Notes: generated from the letters alone by a model not told the origin. Positions 27,050-36,993 are shown, counted from the stretch's first letter. The stretch: DNA of 64,000 nucleotides from Leptolyngbya sp. NIES-2104 (GCF_001485215.1 NZ_BBWW01000001.1:806001-870000); one strand, 5' to 3'. Numbers and translations: made by a program.

Positions 27050-28153
27050 ATGCTCAACTCAAACCAGTACGTCCGCTACTCCCAAGATGTAGAAGTCAAG
27101 CAACCCAATGAAGATAAACTCATCCGCGAGATCCTAGACTCCGTAGCTCGGCAAGGACAAAAGGTGTTTGACAAACACCGTCATGCCATGCGCGGTGCTC
27201 ATGCGAAAAGTCATGGTGGACTCAAGGGCGAACTGCAAATTTACGATAACTTACCCGCTCATCTCGCTCAGGGATTGTTTCGCGAACCCCGCACTTATCC
27301 AATCATGATTCGCTTCTCCAGTGTTCCGGGGGATATTATGCCCGATAGTCTTTCAACCTTTCGCGGCATCGGCATGAAAGTGATTGGTGTCACAGAACCG
27401 AAACTGCTCACCACCGAACCCGATGCCGTGACTCAAGATTTTTTATTCATTAACAGCCCAGTTTTTCCATCAGGAAATCTGGTGCGCTTTCTGCCTGAAC
27501 AGTTACTTCAGGAAAAAGTGGTTGTGAGCGCCCCAGAGGAAGCGCAGCAACTGTTAGGAATCACTGCCCGCACCGTGAATGCAATCACTCAAAAAGTAGG
27601 CATCAACCTTTATCCGACTTCATTGGGAATTACGCAACCTGAAACGCATATTTTAGGAGAAACATACTATACCTCTGCTGCGCTGCGCTATGGAGACTAT
27701 GTTGCTAAGTTAAGCGTCGTTCCCGTTTCTCTAAGTCTCCAGCCGCTAATCGGTAAAAGAATTGAGATACAGAATGCTTCGGCGCTGCGCGATTTAATTG
27801 TAGAGTTTTTTCGAGAACAGTCGGCTGAGTATGAAGTGCGGGTTCAACTTTGTACCAATTTAGAAACGATGCCGATCGAGGATGCTTCGGTTCGTTGGTC
27901 AGAGCAGGACAGTCCTTATCAAGCGATCGCCAAAATCACGATTCCTATGCAAGAAGCATACAGTCCAGCCCGTCAGGTGTACGTCGATGAGGTGCTGTCT
28001 TTTAGCCCGTGGCATACGATCGCAGTGCATCAACCGCTCGGAGCAATTCAGCGTCTTCGCAGAGAGGTCTATGAAGCTTCGAGTCATTATCGCCATGATA
28101 TGAACCAACAGCCAAAGCGAGAGCCACGCAGCATTGAGGAGATGCCCGATTAG
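27050..28153 (+). CDS. Catalase-family haem protein
   Basis: A 367-residue protein of the catalase-related family. Motifs seen are AMRGAHAKSHGGLKGEL (with the distal-His-like segment), PIMIRFSSVPGD, STFRGIGMKVIGV and TQDFLFINSPVFPSG. The C-terminal PLGAIQRLRREVYEASSHYR segment resembles the haem-proximal helix, though the classical proximal Tyr context of monofunctional catalase is not obvious. Family members include true catalases and fatty-acid hydroperoxide-metabolising enzymes; which activity applies here cannot be told. It is shorter than typical catalase (about 480). No signal peptide. The start ATG lacks an obvious ribosome-binding site. Confidence 0.85.
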   Translation: MLNSNQYVRYSQDVEVKQPNEDKLIREILDSVARQGQKVFDKHRHAMRGAHAKSHGGLKGELQIYDNLPAHLAQGLFREPRTYPIMIRFSSVPGDIMPDSLSTFRGIGMKVIGVTEPKLLTTEPDAVTQDFLFINSPVFPSGNLVRFLPEQLLQEKVVVSAPEEAQQLLGITARTVNAITQKVGINLYPTSLGITQPETHILGETYYTSAALRYGDYVAKLSVVPVSLSLQPLIGKRIEIQNASALRDLIVEFFREQSAEYEVRVQLCTNLETMPIEDASVRWSEQDSPYQAIAKITIPMQEAYSPARQVYVDEVLSFSPWHTIAVHQPLGAIQRLRREVYEASSHYRHDMNQQPKREPRSIEEMPD

Positions 28154-28180
28154 CCAAGGTAGCACGTTCTTTTACTCACT

Positions 28181-31100
28181 CTAGGCAGAGGCGACTAATT
28201 CACTGACGATCGCGATCACTTTCTCTGGATCAGCAGGCTTAGCAAGATGACGCTGAAACCCGACAGAGAGCGCTTGCTGCTGATCTAATTCTCCAGCGTA
28301 AGCGGTGAGCGCGATCGCTGGAACTTGCTCACCATTGGGCAGTGCGCGAATCTGATTGATGAGCATGTAGCCGTCTATCTCTGGCATGCCGATATCACTC
28401 ACGACTAGATCGGGAATAAATCGCGGGAAAGCTTGCAGGGCATCGATTCCAGAAGCCACATGAGTCACAATCGCGCCCGCTTGTTCTAGAACAAATGCGA
28501 TCAGCTCGCGAGAGTCGGCTTCATCATCGACGACTAAGACCCGAATGCCGCTTAAATCTCTGACTGAACTAAAGGCTGGCTCGATCGTTGGAGTCACTTT
28601 CAACCGCGAGATCAGCGGCATTCGGACTGTAAACGTCGCGCCTGCTCCTTCACCCGGACTACTGACGCTAATTTGACCGCCGTGCATTTCGACAATCTGA
28701 CGTGCGATCGCCATTCCCAGTCCCAACCCCCCAAACTTACGCGTAATCGCACCATCTTCTTGACGAAAATGCTCAAACACATACGGTAGAAAATCAGCCC
28801 GAATTCCTTTTCCGGTATCGGTGACTTGAATTTGAGCATGAGTTTCATCGCCCGTTAGCGCGATCGTCACCTGTCCACCCTGATTCGTAAACTTGACCGC
28901 ATTTGACAACAGATTCCAGACCACCTGCTGCAATCGTCCAGGATCGCCCATCACCCTGCCGATCTCTGAGGAAATCTTTGTATGAATTTGAATCTGTTTT
29001 GCTTCTGCGGCTAATCGTACGGTTTCCTGTGCAGCAGTAATAACAGTACTCAAATCAACAGGCATCGTCGTCAAGCTCAGCTTACCGCGCAGAATTCGAG
29101 AAATATCGAGCAAATCATCGATCAGTTGTACTTGCAGTTGAGCATTGCGCTCGATCGTAGAAAGCGCGACCTTCGCCCTTACGTCGTCCAGTTTCCCTTG
29201 CTGCAACATTTTCGACCAGCCCAAAATGGGATTGAGCGGCGTTCGTAGCTCATGCGACAGAACAGCTAAAAACTCGTCTTTGATTCGATTCGCATGATCG
29301 GCAGCTTCCCGTGCGGCTTGTTCGCGGGCGAAGAGTTGTTCGCGTTCAGCCACAATTTGCCGCTGCTCGATCAAATCCGCCGCCTGACGAGCCAGCAAAT
29401 CGAGAAACTGTAATTCACGATCGCTCGGTCGATGAGGTTTGCGCCAATGCGTCGAAACCATGCCGATCGCTTTGCCCGATCGAGTAATCAGCGGCGTAGA
29501 TTGACCCGATAAATATCCCGCCTCGACGTGCATTCGCATCGAACCCTCTGGGTCTTCATGCTCTGGGACTTCAAAATCAACGAAACAGCGATCGCCGTTC
29601 TTTAGTGCAATGCCGCAAGAGGTGTAAGAACTGGCATTCACGCGATAGAAATGCTCGGTCATGTTGGATTCAAAACCTTGAGTCGCCAGCAGCACTAAAT
29701 CTTGAGTCGCAGCATCGAAAATCTGCACGGTTCCACCATCGGCACGAGTTAGCGCGATCGCAGCAGAAATCACCTCTTGGTACAGCGTTTGAATGTCGCC
29801 TTCTGTGACAAGCCGCGTTCCTAATTCGTGAAGTCGTTGCGTATCTTGTAAGTTTGCCGCCACGATCGCTTCGGCACGAGCACGATCGACGGCTGCCCAG
29901 GTGCGTTCGGCAACTTCCTCTGCCAGAGCGATTTCATCCGATGTCCACTCTCGCGGCTCGGCAGCGTGAACCGCGAGACCTGCTACGAATCTGCCCTCTT
30001 TAATCAACGGAATGCCAACATAAGACCCGATTTGAATCGCAGCATAAGCCGCACGTTGATCTAGAGACAGTTTATGATCAGCTTGCACATCCCACGCAAC
30101 CACTGGGCGACCTGTGCGGTAAGCGGCAAGTAACCTGGAACCAAATAAATCGATCGAATAGCGTCCCGCGATTGCAGCGGCTCCATTGACGTAATCCTGT
30201 TCCACCACATAATCCGCGTCGTTCACCTCAAAGTATGCGACACGGTTCGCACCGAGATGTTCGCCGAGTACCCGACTCGCAACCGCTTGAATCTCGATCG
30301 GATCGCTCAGCGATCGCACAGCATCCGCGAGATTGGCACGAAACGCATTCAAACGGGCGGTACGCTGCAACATTTCTTCAGCTTGTTTGCGCTCGGTAAT
30401 ATTGCGAAACACTACGGCAAATTGGTCGCTCTTAGGGGCATCGATCGCTGCGACGTAAACATCAAACCAGCCATCCAGCCCGTGAATGCGGCTTTCAAAT
30501 CGCGCTGATTCTCCGGTTCTTACCACCCGCGCATAAGTCTCCAGCCAAAACGGTTCAAGATCTGGAATCAGTTCGCTCGCAACTTTGCCTGCAACGTGCT
30601 TTAATCCAGTCAGGCTCTCAAAGGCAGGATTGACTTCGAGGATTCGATGGTCTTGAGGATTGCCATGCTCATCCCAAAGCATTTCGCACACGCAAAATCC
30701 TTCATCGATCGACTCGAACAACGGGCGATACCGTTGCTCATTACTCTGCAAATCGGATAGGGCTTGTTGATGTTCGGCTTCGACCCGCTTGCGATCGGTA
30801 ATGTCGCGCTGAGTCCCCCAAGCCCGAACCAGATGTCCGGCTTCTACAATGCCAATTAAATTGTTGAGAAAAATCTTCGGCTGTCCCTGATGATCGACTT
30901 CAAAAGATTCGGCATTGACCAATCGATAGTTCGCCCGAATAAAGGCGCGGAGATATTCTACATTGCGCGGATCGGAGGGAATGAGAAAATCTGTGAGTTT
31001 TGCCCCGACCAAATCTTCTGGCGCAGCCGCTCCATACATCTGCGCCATCATTTGATTGCATTCGACCAAGCAACCGTGATCGTAAAAGTGCTGGATTTGC

Positions 31101-31705
31101 TCAGCTTCGGAACACTCGATCGCGATCGGTGGACTGACTTCAAAGCACCAAATCGCTTCCGAACTCTGCTGAACAAACGCCCGATAGCGGTCTTCACTCT
31201 GCTGAAGGGCTTGTGTTCTGGCACCAATTTCCATCTTCATCTGCTCGGTGCGAGACTGAAGCGCTTGATTGTGCTGCTGCTGCTGCTGACGCTGCTGAGA
31301 CATTTGCACCAATTCAGTCACATCCTCAACGCGGTGCAGAATGTGCGTCATCACCCTATTTTGATCAAACAAGGGCGAATTCACTGGAGTCCAGTAGCGG
31401 ACTTCAAACCCGCCCCCTTCCGAGTCTGGGCGGCGAATATCATACCGCTGCATTGCCATCGTATGAGGCTTCTGCTCCTTTAATACAAAGTCTAACGAGG
31501 CGCGGAGATTTTGCACACCGTCCGCGTTTGGATCGTCGGGATTGTCTGGGAAGACCTCAAACAGATGCCGACCCACGACTGCTTCTCGTTGAGTCATCGT
31601 GGCTTGAAAATAAGCATTGCTGCCCCCCACGATCGTAAAATCGAGATTGTAGATAATGTATAAATCTGGAAGTGATTCAAATAAACGTTGGAAATCCAGC
31701 ATCAT
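28181..31705 (-). CDS. Hybrid sensor histidine kinase / response regulator
   Basis: A 1174-residue cytoplasmic sensor. In order: PAS (about 1-130), a Gln-rich coiled coil (130-165), two more PAS domains (165-440), two GAF domains (about 455-800), HisKA with SHELRTPLNP (His about 818), HATPase (about 925-1035, GKGIRAD and GLGLGMA), and a C-terminal receiver (VVDDEADSRE, about 1058 on; phospho-acceptor Asp in LVVSDIGMPE). It senses an unknown ligand and phosphorylates its own receiver. No conserved bilin Cys was seen in either GAF. No partner regulator lies beside it. It starts with ATG at 31705, with another ATG next to it. Confidence 0.93.
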   Translation of the reverse strand: MMLDFQRLFESLPDLYIIYNLDFTIVGGSNAYFQATMTQREAVVGRHLFEVFPDNPDDPNADGVQNLRASLDFVLKEQKPHTMAMQRYDIRRPDSEGGGFEVRYWTPVNSPLFDQNRVMTHILHRVEDVTELVQMSQQRQQQQQHNQALQSRTEQMKMEIGARTQALQQSEDRYRAFVQQSSEAIWCFEVSPPIAIECSEAEQIQHFYDHGCLVECNQMMAQMYGAAAPEDLVGAKLTDFLIPSDPRNVEYLRAFIRANYRLVNAESFEVDHQGQPKIFLNNLIGIVEAGHLVRAWGTQRDITDRKRVEAEHQQALSDLQSNEQRYRPLFESIDEGFCVCEMLWDEHGNPQDHRILEVNPAFESLTGLKHVAGKVASELIPDLEPFWLETYARVVRTGESARFESRIHGLDGWFDVYVAAIDAPKSDQFAVVFRNITERKQAEEMLQRTARLNAFRANLADAVRSLSDPIEIQAVASRVLGEHLGANRVAYFEVNDADYVVEQDYVNGAAAIAGRYSIDLFGSRLLAAYRTGRPVVAWDVQADHKLSLDQRAAYAAIQIGSYVGIPLIKEGRFVAGLAVHAAEPREWTSDEIALAEEVAERTWAAVDRARAEAIVAANLQDTQRLHELGTRLVTEGDIQTLYQEVISAAIALTRADGGTVQIFDAATQDLVLLATQGFESNMTEHFYRVNASSYTSCGIALKNGDRCFVDFEVPEHEDPEGSMRMHVEAGYLSGQSTPLITRSGKAIGMVSTHWRKPHRPSDRELQFLDLLARQAADLIEQRQIVAEREQLFAREQAAREAADHANRIKDEFLAVLSHELRTPLNPILGWSKMLQQGKLDDVRAKVALSTIERNAQLQVQLIDDLLDISRILRGKLSLTTMPVDLSTVITAAQETVRLAAEAKQIQIHTKISSEIGRVMGDPGRLQQVVWNLLSNAVKFTNQGGQVTIALTGDETHAQIQVTDTGKGIRADFLPYVFEHFRQEDGAITRKFGGLGLGMAIARQIVEMHGGQISVSSPGEGAGATFTVRMPLISRLKVTPTIEPAFSSVRDLSGIRVLVVDDEADSRELIAFVLEQAGAIVTHVASGIDALQAFPRFIPDLVVSDIGMPEIDGYMLINQIRALPNGEQVPAIALTAYAGELDQQQALSVGFQRHLAKPADPEKVIAIVSELVASA

Positions 31706-32083
31706 TCTACTTTCACTCCGAAAAATACTTTGTCAACAAATTCTTGCTGTGTTCTCCCATTCGACCAAGCGTTTGATTACCAATTTATTAGCTATATCAC
31801 CTGGTATAGTCGCTCTTCTATCTCTCGAAGGACATAAAGGCGGTACGAAATAGCGGCTTGAGTTCGTAAAAAAATACACTTTACCGTTTGAACTTTGCGA
31901 TCGTGAATCTTACCGAGAGGCAAAAGATAAGCTTCATTTTTCTATCTCTACTGCTTTTTTGATCCATTGCCAGACTCGATCAATAAAATATCACCACACA
32001 AGGGGCGGATCATCACTAGGTAAGATTGTTAGAGTGAGGCAAAAGGATGGCTGTCATCCTGAATCTTTTCTTGGAGTTGGCTT
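31706..32083. other. Intergenic, AT-rich, no gene seen
   Basis: A 378-nt AT-rich gap between divergent genes. I see no RNA gene, repeat or convincing coding frame; it presumably holds both promoters. Confidence 0.6.
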
Positions 32084-32656
32084 ATGGGATTATTTGATGA
32101 TTTGGGGCGCTTTTTAGAAACGCGGATTGATGAATTTCTCAAGAACAATCCACAGCTTGAACTTCAGGCATTAGAGGAAAAGCTGTACGAGCAAGAACAG
32201 GAGACGCGCCGACTCTTAGCAGATTTGCGGCTGCGGGAAAAAACGGTAGAAGCAGAGATTTTAACGACTGCACAAGACATCCAGCGATGGCACGTTCGGA
32301 TTGAAAAAGCGCGATCGGCAGGACGACTCGATTTAGCCGAACCCGCGGAAGCACATGAAGCCTCGTTACTGCGCGAAGGCAATCAAAAATGGGGACAGAT
32401 GCAGGTGCTCAAAGAGCGCATTCAACAAACCGAAGATCTTCAGCGCAAGATCCAGATTCGTCGTCAAGAACTCCAAGCAGAAATCAAACAAGTGAAAGCG
32501 GCGCAAGCGGCACAAGCTGAGAAACGTTGGGCGGTCGATGGCTGGAATCAGAGTTTTAGCAGTGCGGATAAAGCGAGTGATCCCTTAGAGCAGAGATTCC
32601 AGCAGTGGGAAACTCAAGAAGAACTCAACGAAATGAAGCGCAACCTGGGCAGGTAG
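32084..32656 (+). CDS. Coiled-coil protein, TIGR04376-like
   Basis: A 190-residue, almost wholly helical and strongly coiled-coil protein. The start (MGLFDDLGRFLETRIDEFLK) matches, from memory, the cyanobacterial TIGR04376 family of unknown function. No enzymatic motifs, signal peptide or membrane segment. The length and the heptad-rich middle (QEQETRRLLADLRLREK) suggest a scaffolding role. A hairpin that may act as its terminator follows. Confidence 0.8.
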   Translation: MGLFDDLGRFLETRIDEFLKNNPQLELQALEEKLYEQEQETRRLLADLRLREKTVEAEILTTAQDIQRWHVRIEKARSAGRLDLAEPAEAHEASLLREGNQKWGQMQVLKERIQQTEDLQRKIQIRRQELQAEIKQVKAAQAAQAEKRWAVDGWNQSFSSADKASDPLEQRFQQWETQEELNEMKRNLGR

Positions 32657-32677
32657 AAAATTGATTGCCCGTTGAAT

Positions 32678-32714
32678 TCCCTGTACAGTGATGCTGCAAG
32701 GTCTTGTACAGGGA
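32678..32714 (+). promoter_or_regulatory. Perfect hairpin ahead of the Anbu start
   Basis: TCCCTGTACA (32678-32687) and TGTACAGGGA (32705-32714) form a 10-bp perfect stem with a 17-nt loop, followed by TATTTTT and then the ATG at 32722. The right arm contains the only purine-rich stretch upstream of that ATG. It could terminate the upstream gene, mask the ribosome-binding site, or do both. Confidence 0.6.
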
Positions 32715-32721
32715 TATTTTT

Positions 32722-33480
32722 ATGACCTATTGCCTTGGGATTTTGACTAGAACAGGTTTGGTGATGGCAGCGGACTCTCGTACCAATGCGGGAGTTGATT
32801 ATATTTCAACGTATCGAAAGCTGTTTGATTTTTCTATTGAGCACGATCGCACAATTCTCCTCTGTACGTCTGGAAATCTCTCGATTACTCAGTCGGTGTT
32901 AACCGTGATGCAACAAGCGATCGATGCCAAAGCAGAGATCAGTTTACACACCTTGCCGAGTTTGTACGAGATTGCTCGATATGTTGGTAGCACGATGCGA
33001 CAGGTGCAAGATGAAAATCGTCCTTGGCTTGAAAAAGATGGTATCGATTATCAATCCACGATTCTACTGGGTGGTCAAATCCGAGGCGAAGAGCCAGCAC
33101 TGTACATGATTTACAGTCAAGGTAATTTTATTCAAGCTTCTAAAGAAAAGCCATTCTTGCAGATCGGAGAAGCGAAATACGGTAAGCCAATTCTCGATCG
33201 CGTTTTGTCGTTTGAAACCTCGATCGAATCTGCGGCGAAATGTGCGTTATTGTCGATCGATTCCACGATGATTTCTAACATTTCAGTTGGACCTCCGATC
33301 AATCTGGTGATGTACGAAGCCGATAGTTTCAAAGTCCGCTATCAACTCTGTTTAGACATTGATGCGCCTTATCTCACCCGCATTCGCAAACAATGGGAAA
33401 AGTGCTTGAATGAAGCCTTTACAGAAATGCCGAACATTGATTGGGAGCACTACTTAAATGGGGGTTCAGAGAGTCGCTGA
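32722..33480 (+). CDS. Anbu-type proteasome homologue
   Basis: A 252-residue protein of the Anbu (bacterial proteasome-related) family. The ATG at 32722 gives MTYCLGI, so Thr becomes residue 1 after Met removal, as required for an N-terminal nucleophile hydrolase; a TTG at 32704 would hide it and is rejected. Further marks are GLVMAADSRTNAGVDY (with the Asp and Arg of the active site) and LLCTSGNLSITQSV. Anbu forms a helical self-compartmentalised hydrolase; substrates are unknown. In many bacteria it is encoded with a transglutaminase-like gene and ATP-grasp and alpha-E proteins. Here only the transglutaminase-like gene is adjacent, convergent and overlapping by 31 nt. Confidence 0.9.
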   Translation: MTYCLGILTRTGLVMAADSRTNAGVDYISTYRKLFDFSIEHDRTILLCTSGNLSITQSVLTVMQQAIDAKAEISLHTLPSLYEIARYVGSTMRQVQDENRPWLEKDGIDYQSTILLGGQIRGEEPALYMIYSQGNFIQASKEKPFLQIGEAKYGKPILDRVLSFETSIESAAKCALLSIDSTMISNISVGPPINLVMYEADSFKVRYQLCLDIDAPYLTRIRKQWEKCLNEAFTEMPNIDWEHYLNGGSESR

Positions 33481-34331
33481 ATCTGTAAGGAATAGTTCAT
33501 CGTTGATTGTGCTCCACCGGGTCGTGTCACGTTGCCCGCAATTGGAGCGGCATACTCTGGAATCGCACTTGCAGCTAAGGCAATATGTCGATCGCTCACA
33601 GCTAGTCCATGTGTTGGATCATATCCGCGCCATCCGGCACCGGGTAAATACACTTCTGCCCAAGCATGAAGATATCGATCGGGATGATCTGGATCGCCTT
33701 CTTGATAGCCACTGACGAATCTCGCTGCAAGCCCGATCGCCCGACAAACTTCGATAAATAACACAGTCAAATCTCGACAAGATCCTTTTTTCTGTGTCCA
33801 GGTCAGTCCAGGTGGGTAAGGATTTCCGGTTTCTCGAACCTGATATTCACAGCTTGTATAGATCTGCTGAGTTAGCTCATTGAGAAATTGCAGCACATTG
33901 TTCTGCGATCGTTCTGCGATTTCATAAGCAAGCTGTAGCGCAATACTATCGGTTGAATTTAAGTAAGGTTGGAGCTGTTTGAAGAGCGAGGTTGGATAGT
34001 CGATCGGGATCGAAGTCGCCCAAGGTTCCAATAGAAAGTTAAATGGATTCGATTGATGGGTACTAATTTGTGAAAGTACCTGAATATTGAGTGATGGAGT
34101 TAGCTCCGGTGGAAACCAGACTTTGATGAAAGTGTTGCCATCGAGATCGGTGATCTCAGATTGTGCGATCGGGATCGGCGTGACTTGCAGCGAAAACAGG
34201 TTGAGAGTTTGCCAACTCTCCGATCGAGGTCGCAATCGAATCAAATGCGGCTGCAAAGTGACCGGATCGCTGTAAGTGTAAGTGGTAGTGTGAGAAATTT
34301 GATAGAGCACTAGCTGTGTTCCGCTAACCAC
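33450..34331 (-). CDS. Transglutaminase-like cysteine protease family protein
   Basis: A 293-residue protein. An N-terminal beta domain (LYQISHTTTYTYSDPVTLQPH) precedes a transglutaminase-like core with the catalytic triad visible as Cys in KKGSCRDL, His in LHAWAEVYLP and Asp in GYDPTHG. This is the family normally linked to Anbu operons. It starts at GTG 34331, overlapping the preceding broken gene; GTG at 34310 is an alternative. The 3' end overlaps the Anbu gene by 31 nt tail to tail. No signal peptide is apparent. Confidence 0.9.
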   Translation of the reverse strand: MVSGTQLVLYQISHTTTYTYSDPVTLQPHLIRLRPRSESWQTLNLFSLQVTPIPIAQSEITDLDGNTFIKVWFPPELTPSLNIQVLSQISTHQSNPFNFLLEPWATSIPIDYPTSLFKQLQPYLNSTDSIALQLAYEIAERSQNNVLQFLNELTQQIYTSCEYQVRETGNPYPPGLTWTQKKGSCRDLTVLFIEVCRAIGLAARFVSGYQEGDPDHPDRYLHAWAEVYLPGAGWRGYDPTHGLAVSDRHIALAASAIPEYAAPIAGNVTRPGGAQSTMNYSLQIQRLSEPPFK

Positions 34332-35162
34332 TGTTCTAGATCAGATACTGTCGTAAAATCTAACAGTGCTTCACCAAGATCTTCAAGCAGCGGCAGCGGC
34401 AGCGTTGAAAGACGTGAGCGCAAAGATTCAGAAAGTTCTTGTCCCAATCGGCGATCTAGAAGACGAGTGACGAAAGCGATCGCTTCTACTTCTCGCCCTT
34501 CTTCTCGCCCTTCTTCTTTGGCTTCCCGAATCGCACGCGGTTCTTGATTGAAATCTAGTCCTAACATTCTCCGAATCTCCCTTCGACTTAGGTTAGTGAA
34601 TTTGTAAACCATTATAGAGGTGACAATATCAATGAGGTTTGCCCTTTCTCTCGATGGCAACTCCTCGCGCTCCGTTCTCTCGATTAACGCTCTTGCAGCG
34701 GCTGGAGTCTCCGCTGGATTTGTAATGGTTAAAACTGCCGCCGCAACGGTGACAGGCAGAGATCGAATATCGCCCAACTCATCTAAGTAGATTCGATGGA
34801 CTTGTTCGCCGTTCAGTAACGATCGATGCGGATACACCTTGTTCCGCACTGCGCGATGGATAAATCACCACAGCTTGCCAATCTGAAAAGCGAGAACTGT
34901 TCCGGTAAAAGTACAGTAACGATTCTCCAAATAATCGCTCATAGAGTTCTGGGTCTTTCTGAAACTGAACTTCGCAAAAATAAACGATTCCGGGTTCTGA
35001 TTCTGGTGGAAGAAATACGCCATCGATTTCAAACTTTGGTTCTTTCACCGCAACCGAATCAAAGCGATAGTCGATCGCATTTGTCGGACGTTCCCCAATT
35101 AAATCAAATAGCAGTGAAGGAGATCGCTGAAACATTTGATAGAAAATCGGATCACGTCGCAT
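34310..35162 (-). pseudogene. Rpn-family nuclease/transposase gene, frameshifted
   Basis: Two overlapping frames together make one protein of the Rpn (PD-(D/E)XK, DUF2887 plus DUF4351-type) family. The first frame starts MRRDPIFYQMFQRSPSLLF at 35162 and includes FEIDGVFLPPE and VYFCEVQFQKD (nuclease residues). It goes out of frame after QAVVIYPSRSAEQ near 34840. The second frame continues VYPHRSLLNGEQVHRIYLDELGD and a C-terminal DUF4351-like tail. One extra G in CAAGGTG accounts for the shift; removing it restores a single product of about 283 residues. The gene is either inactive, a +1 frameshift candidate, or a sequencing error. Repeated EEGREEGRE is typical of the family. Confidence 0.85.
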
Positions 35163-35279
35163 ATTAATTGCGTTAATAGAGTAAAACAAGCGTACCATAG
35201 TTGCTGAATTTCTTTGGTGCGGACTTGGAAAATGGAGCGATCGTGGTGAATCCTAACAGTAGTGAATTAGGATAGGGCG

Positions 35280-35942
35280 ATGAATCTGAATAAAGGTAGG
35301 GTGCTGATTTCGTTAGCGTTGATGGTGTCTGGAATTGTTGGTGTTGGGATTGCACTGTCTCAATCACCACGGGGAGTCGCTTTATTTCAAGCGCCACCGA
35401 CTAAAACTGAACCTGTGATCAATCAAGCTCCGAAACCTGCGGCTCAAGAAAGTCGATCGCAAGAACTGTCTAAGCAATTAGAACAATCGAACGCAGCGAA
35501 ATTGCTCAAACAGCTTTCTGAGGGAGCCGATACCAAGGTCAAAGACTCGAAGAGCGCGATCGAAGGATTCATCCAACAAAAAACTACGGAACAGCGGAAC
35601 TATCTCCAGCAACTTGTAATCGATGCTTTGCGTGAAGCGATCACGGGAGAAGTCACACAGCAATCGAAAGCAGTCCCACAAGAATTCAAAGGGGTTAAAT
35701 TAACACCCGAACAAACAACGGAAATTCAGAAAGCGCGACGAGATATGCAGAGTGAGATTGTTCAACAGTTGCAGAATAATCCGCAACTCATTCAACAACT
35801 TCAAGCCGATTTGCAAGCTGGAAAATTGAGTCAGACTTTATCGCGACCTTTGAACAATTACAGGGATGCGATCGCTCAAATTCTCACGTCCCAACAGCAA
35901 CAGAAATGGCAAAAAAACTTCGATAAAGCGATCAATCGTTAA
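35280..35942 (+). CDS. Exported or anchored helical protein, unknown
   Basis: A 220-residue protein with one N-terminal hydrophobic segment (about 8-27), probably a signal anchor. A Pro/Gln-rich linker and a helical body follow. LTPEQTTEIQKAR and the later ILTSQQQQKWQ resemble the LTxxQ motif of Spy/CpxP-like periplasmic proteins, but the match is loose. It starts with ATG at 35280. It overlaps the ABC ATPase gene tail to tail by 11 nt. Confidence 0.7.
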   Translation: MNLNKGRVLISLALMVSGIVGVGIALSQSPRGVALFQAPPTKTEPVINQAPKPAAQESRSQELSKQLEQSNAAKLLKQLSEGADTKVKDSKSAIEGFIQQKTTEQRNYLQQLVIDALREAITGEVTQQSKAVPQEFKGVKLTPEQTTEIQKARRDMQSEIVQQLQNNPQLIQQLQADLQAGKLSQTLSRPLNNYRDAIAQILTSQQQQKWQKNFDKAINR

Positions 35943-36993
35943 AAAATACTCGCACCGTCGATAAGTTCACTCTTATTTTCACTCGTGTTCCAACTTCCAG
36001 GACGGGTTTCATCGCTCTCAAGACTTGTAATCGAGTGCCTGAACTCGTTTGAATACTGTATCGATGTTCCCGTCCTAAAAAGGCGCGATCGACAATCACG
36101 ATTGTACCCTTTTCATCCGGTTCCAATCGAATGTCCTGCTGTCGAATCATCAATTCTGCATGATCAGAAATCGGTTGTTCCTGGTCTAAGATTAAGGTTC
36201 CGATCGCGGTTTTCCAGCCTTTCCCGTCGTAGGTTGCGGGTAAAAAATTTCCTTGAGTGACGAACTCAGCTACATATCGTGTTGCAGGTTCACCGTAAAG
36301 CGTTTCAGGGGTGGCTAATTGTTCGAGCTTACCTCGATTCATCACGGCAACGCGATCGGAAATTGACAATGCTTCTTCTTGATCGTGCGTGACAAAAATT
36401 GCGGTTGATCCAGTTGTTTTGAGAATCGATCGAATTTCTTCGCGGAGATGCGATCGTACTTGCACGTCTAAGTTACTCAACGGTTCATCGAGCAAAATTA
36501 ATGCAGGTTGAGGTGCTAACGCTCTCGCGAGGGCAACTCGTTGCTGTTGTCCGCCTGATAATTCGTGAGGGAAGCGTTTTTCTAAACCGGATAATCCGAC
36601 TTGTGCGATCGCGTCTGCAATCATTTTTTTCGCCTGTTGGGCGGGATACGATCGCTTCCGACGCGACTTCTTTAGCCCAAATCCGACATTCTGCGCCACT
36701 GTCAAATGTGGAAACAGGGCGTAATCTTGAAACACCATGCCGATATCGCGCTGTTCGGGTGGCAACCAGCGATTGGGACTTGCGACTTCTTGACCTGCAA
36801 GCTCGATTCGTCCCGATTGCGGCTGCTCGAATCCAGCAATGAGTCGCAACAATGTTGTTTTTCCACAACCCGATGCACCCAGCAGGCTTAAAAGCTCTCC
36901 CTGGCGCAATTTTAGCGATACTGAATCGACAACGGGAGTATCCGAAAACTGCTTTGAAATGTGATCGAGTTGCAGAAGAATAGATTCGAGCAT
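35932..36993 (-). CDS. futC: Iron(III)-type ABC transporter ATPase
   Basis: A 353-residue ABC ATPase with Walker A GASGCGKT (39-46), signature LSGGQQQR (145-152), Walker B LILLDEP (165-171) and the switch His in FVTHDQEE. A C-terminal TOBE-type domain (about 240-353) follows. Length and layout match FbpC/FutC, which powers ferric-iron uptake across the inner membrane; related ATPases for other anions cannot be excluded. It is divergent from the matching permease, with 85 nt between them. The periplasmic binding protein gene is not in this window. Confidence 0.85.
   Translation of the reverse strand: MLESILLQLDHISKQFSDTPVVDSVSLKLRQGELLSLLGASGCGKTTLLRLIAGFEQPQSGRIELAGQEVASPNRWLPPEQRDIGMVFQDYALFPHLTVAQNVGFGLKKSRRKRSYPAQQAKKMIADAIAQVGLSGLEKRFPHELSGGQQQRVALARALAPQPALILLDEPLSNLDVQVRSHLREEIRSILKTTGSTAIFVTHDQEEALSISDRVAVMNRGKLEQLATPETLYGEPATRYVAEFVTQGNFLPATYDGKGWKTAIGTLILDQEQPISDHAELMIRQQDIRLEPDEKGTIVIVDRAFLGREHRYSIQTSSGTRLQVLRAMKPVLEVGTRVKIRVNLSTVRVFFND

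Noticed and set aside
30890-31638. Two long plus-strand frames opposite the hybrid kinase gene
   Set aside because: They are shadows of the well-supported minus-strand PAS-domain coding sequence.
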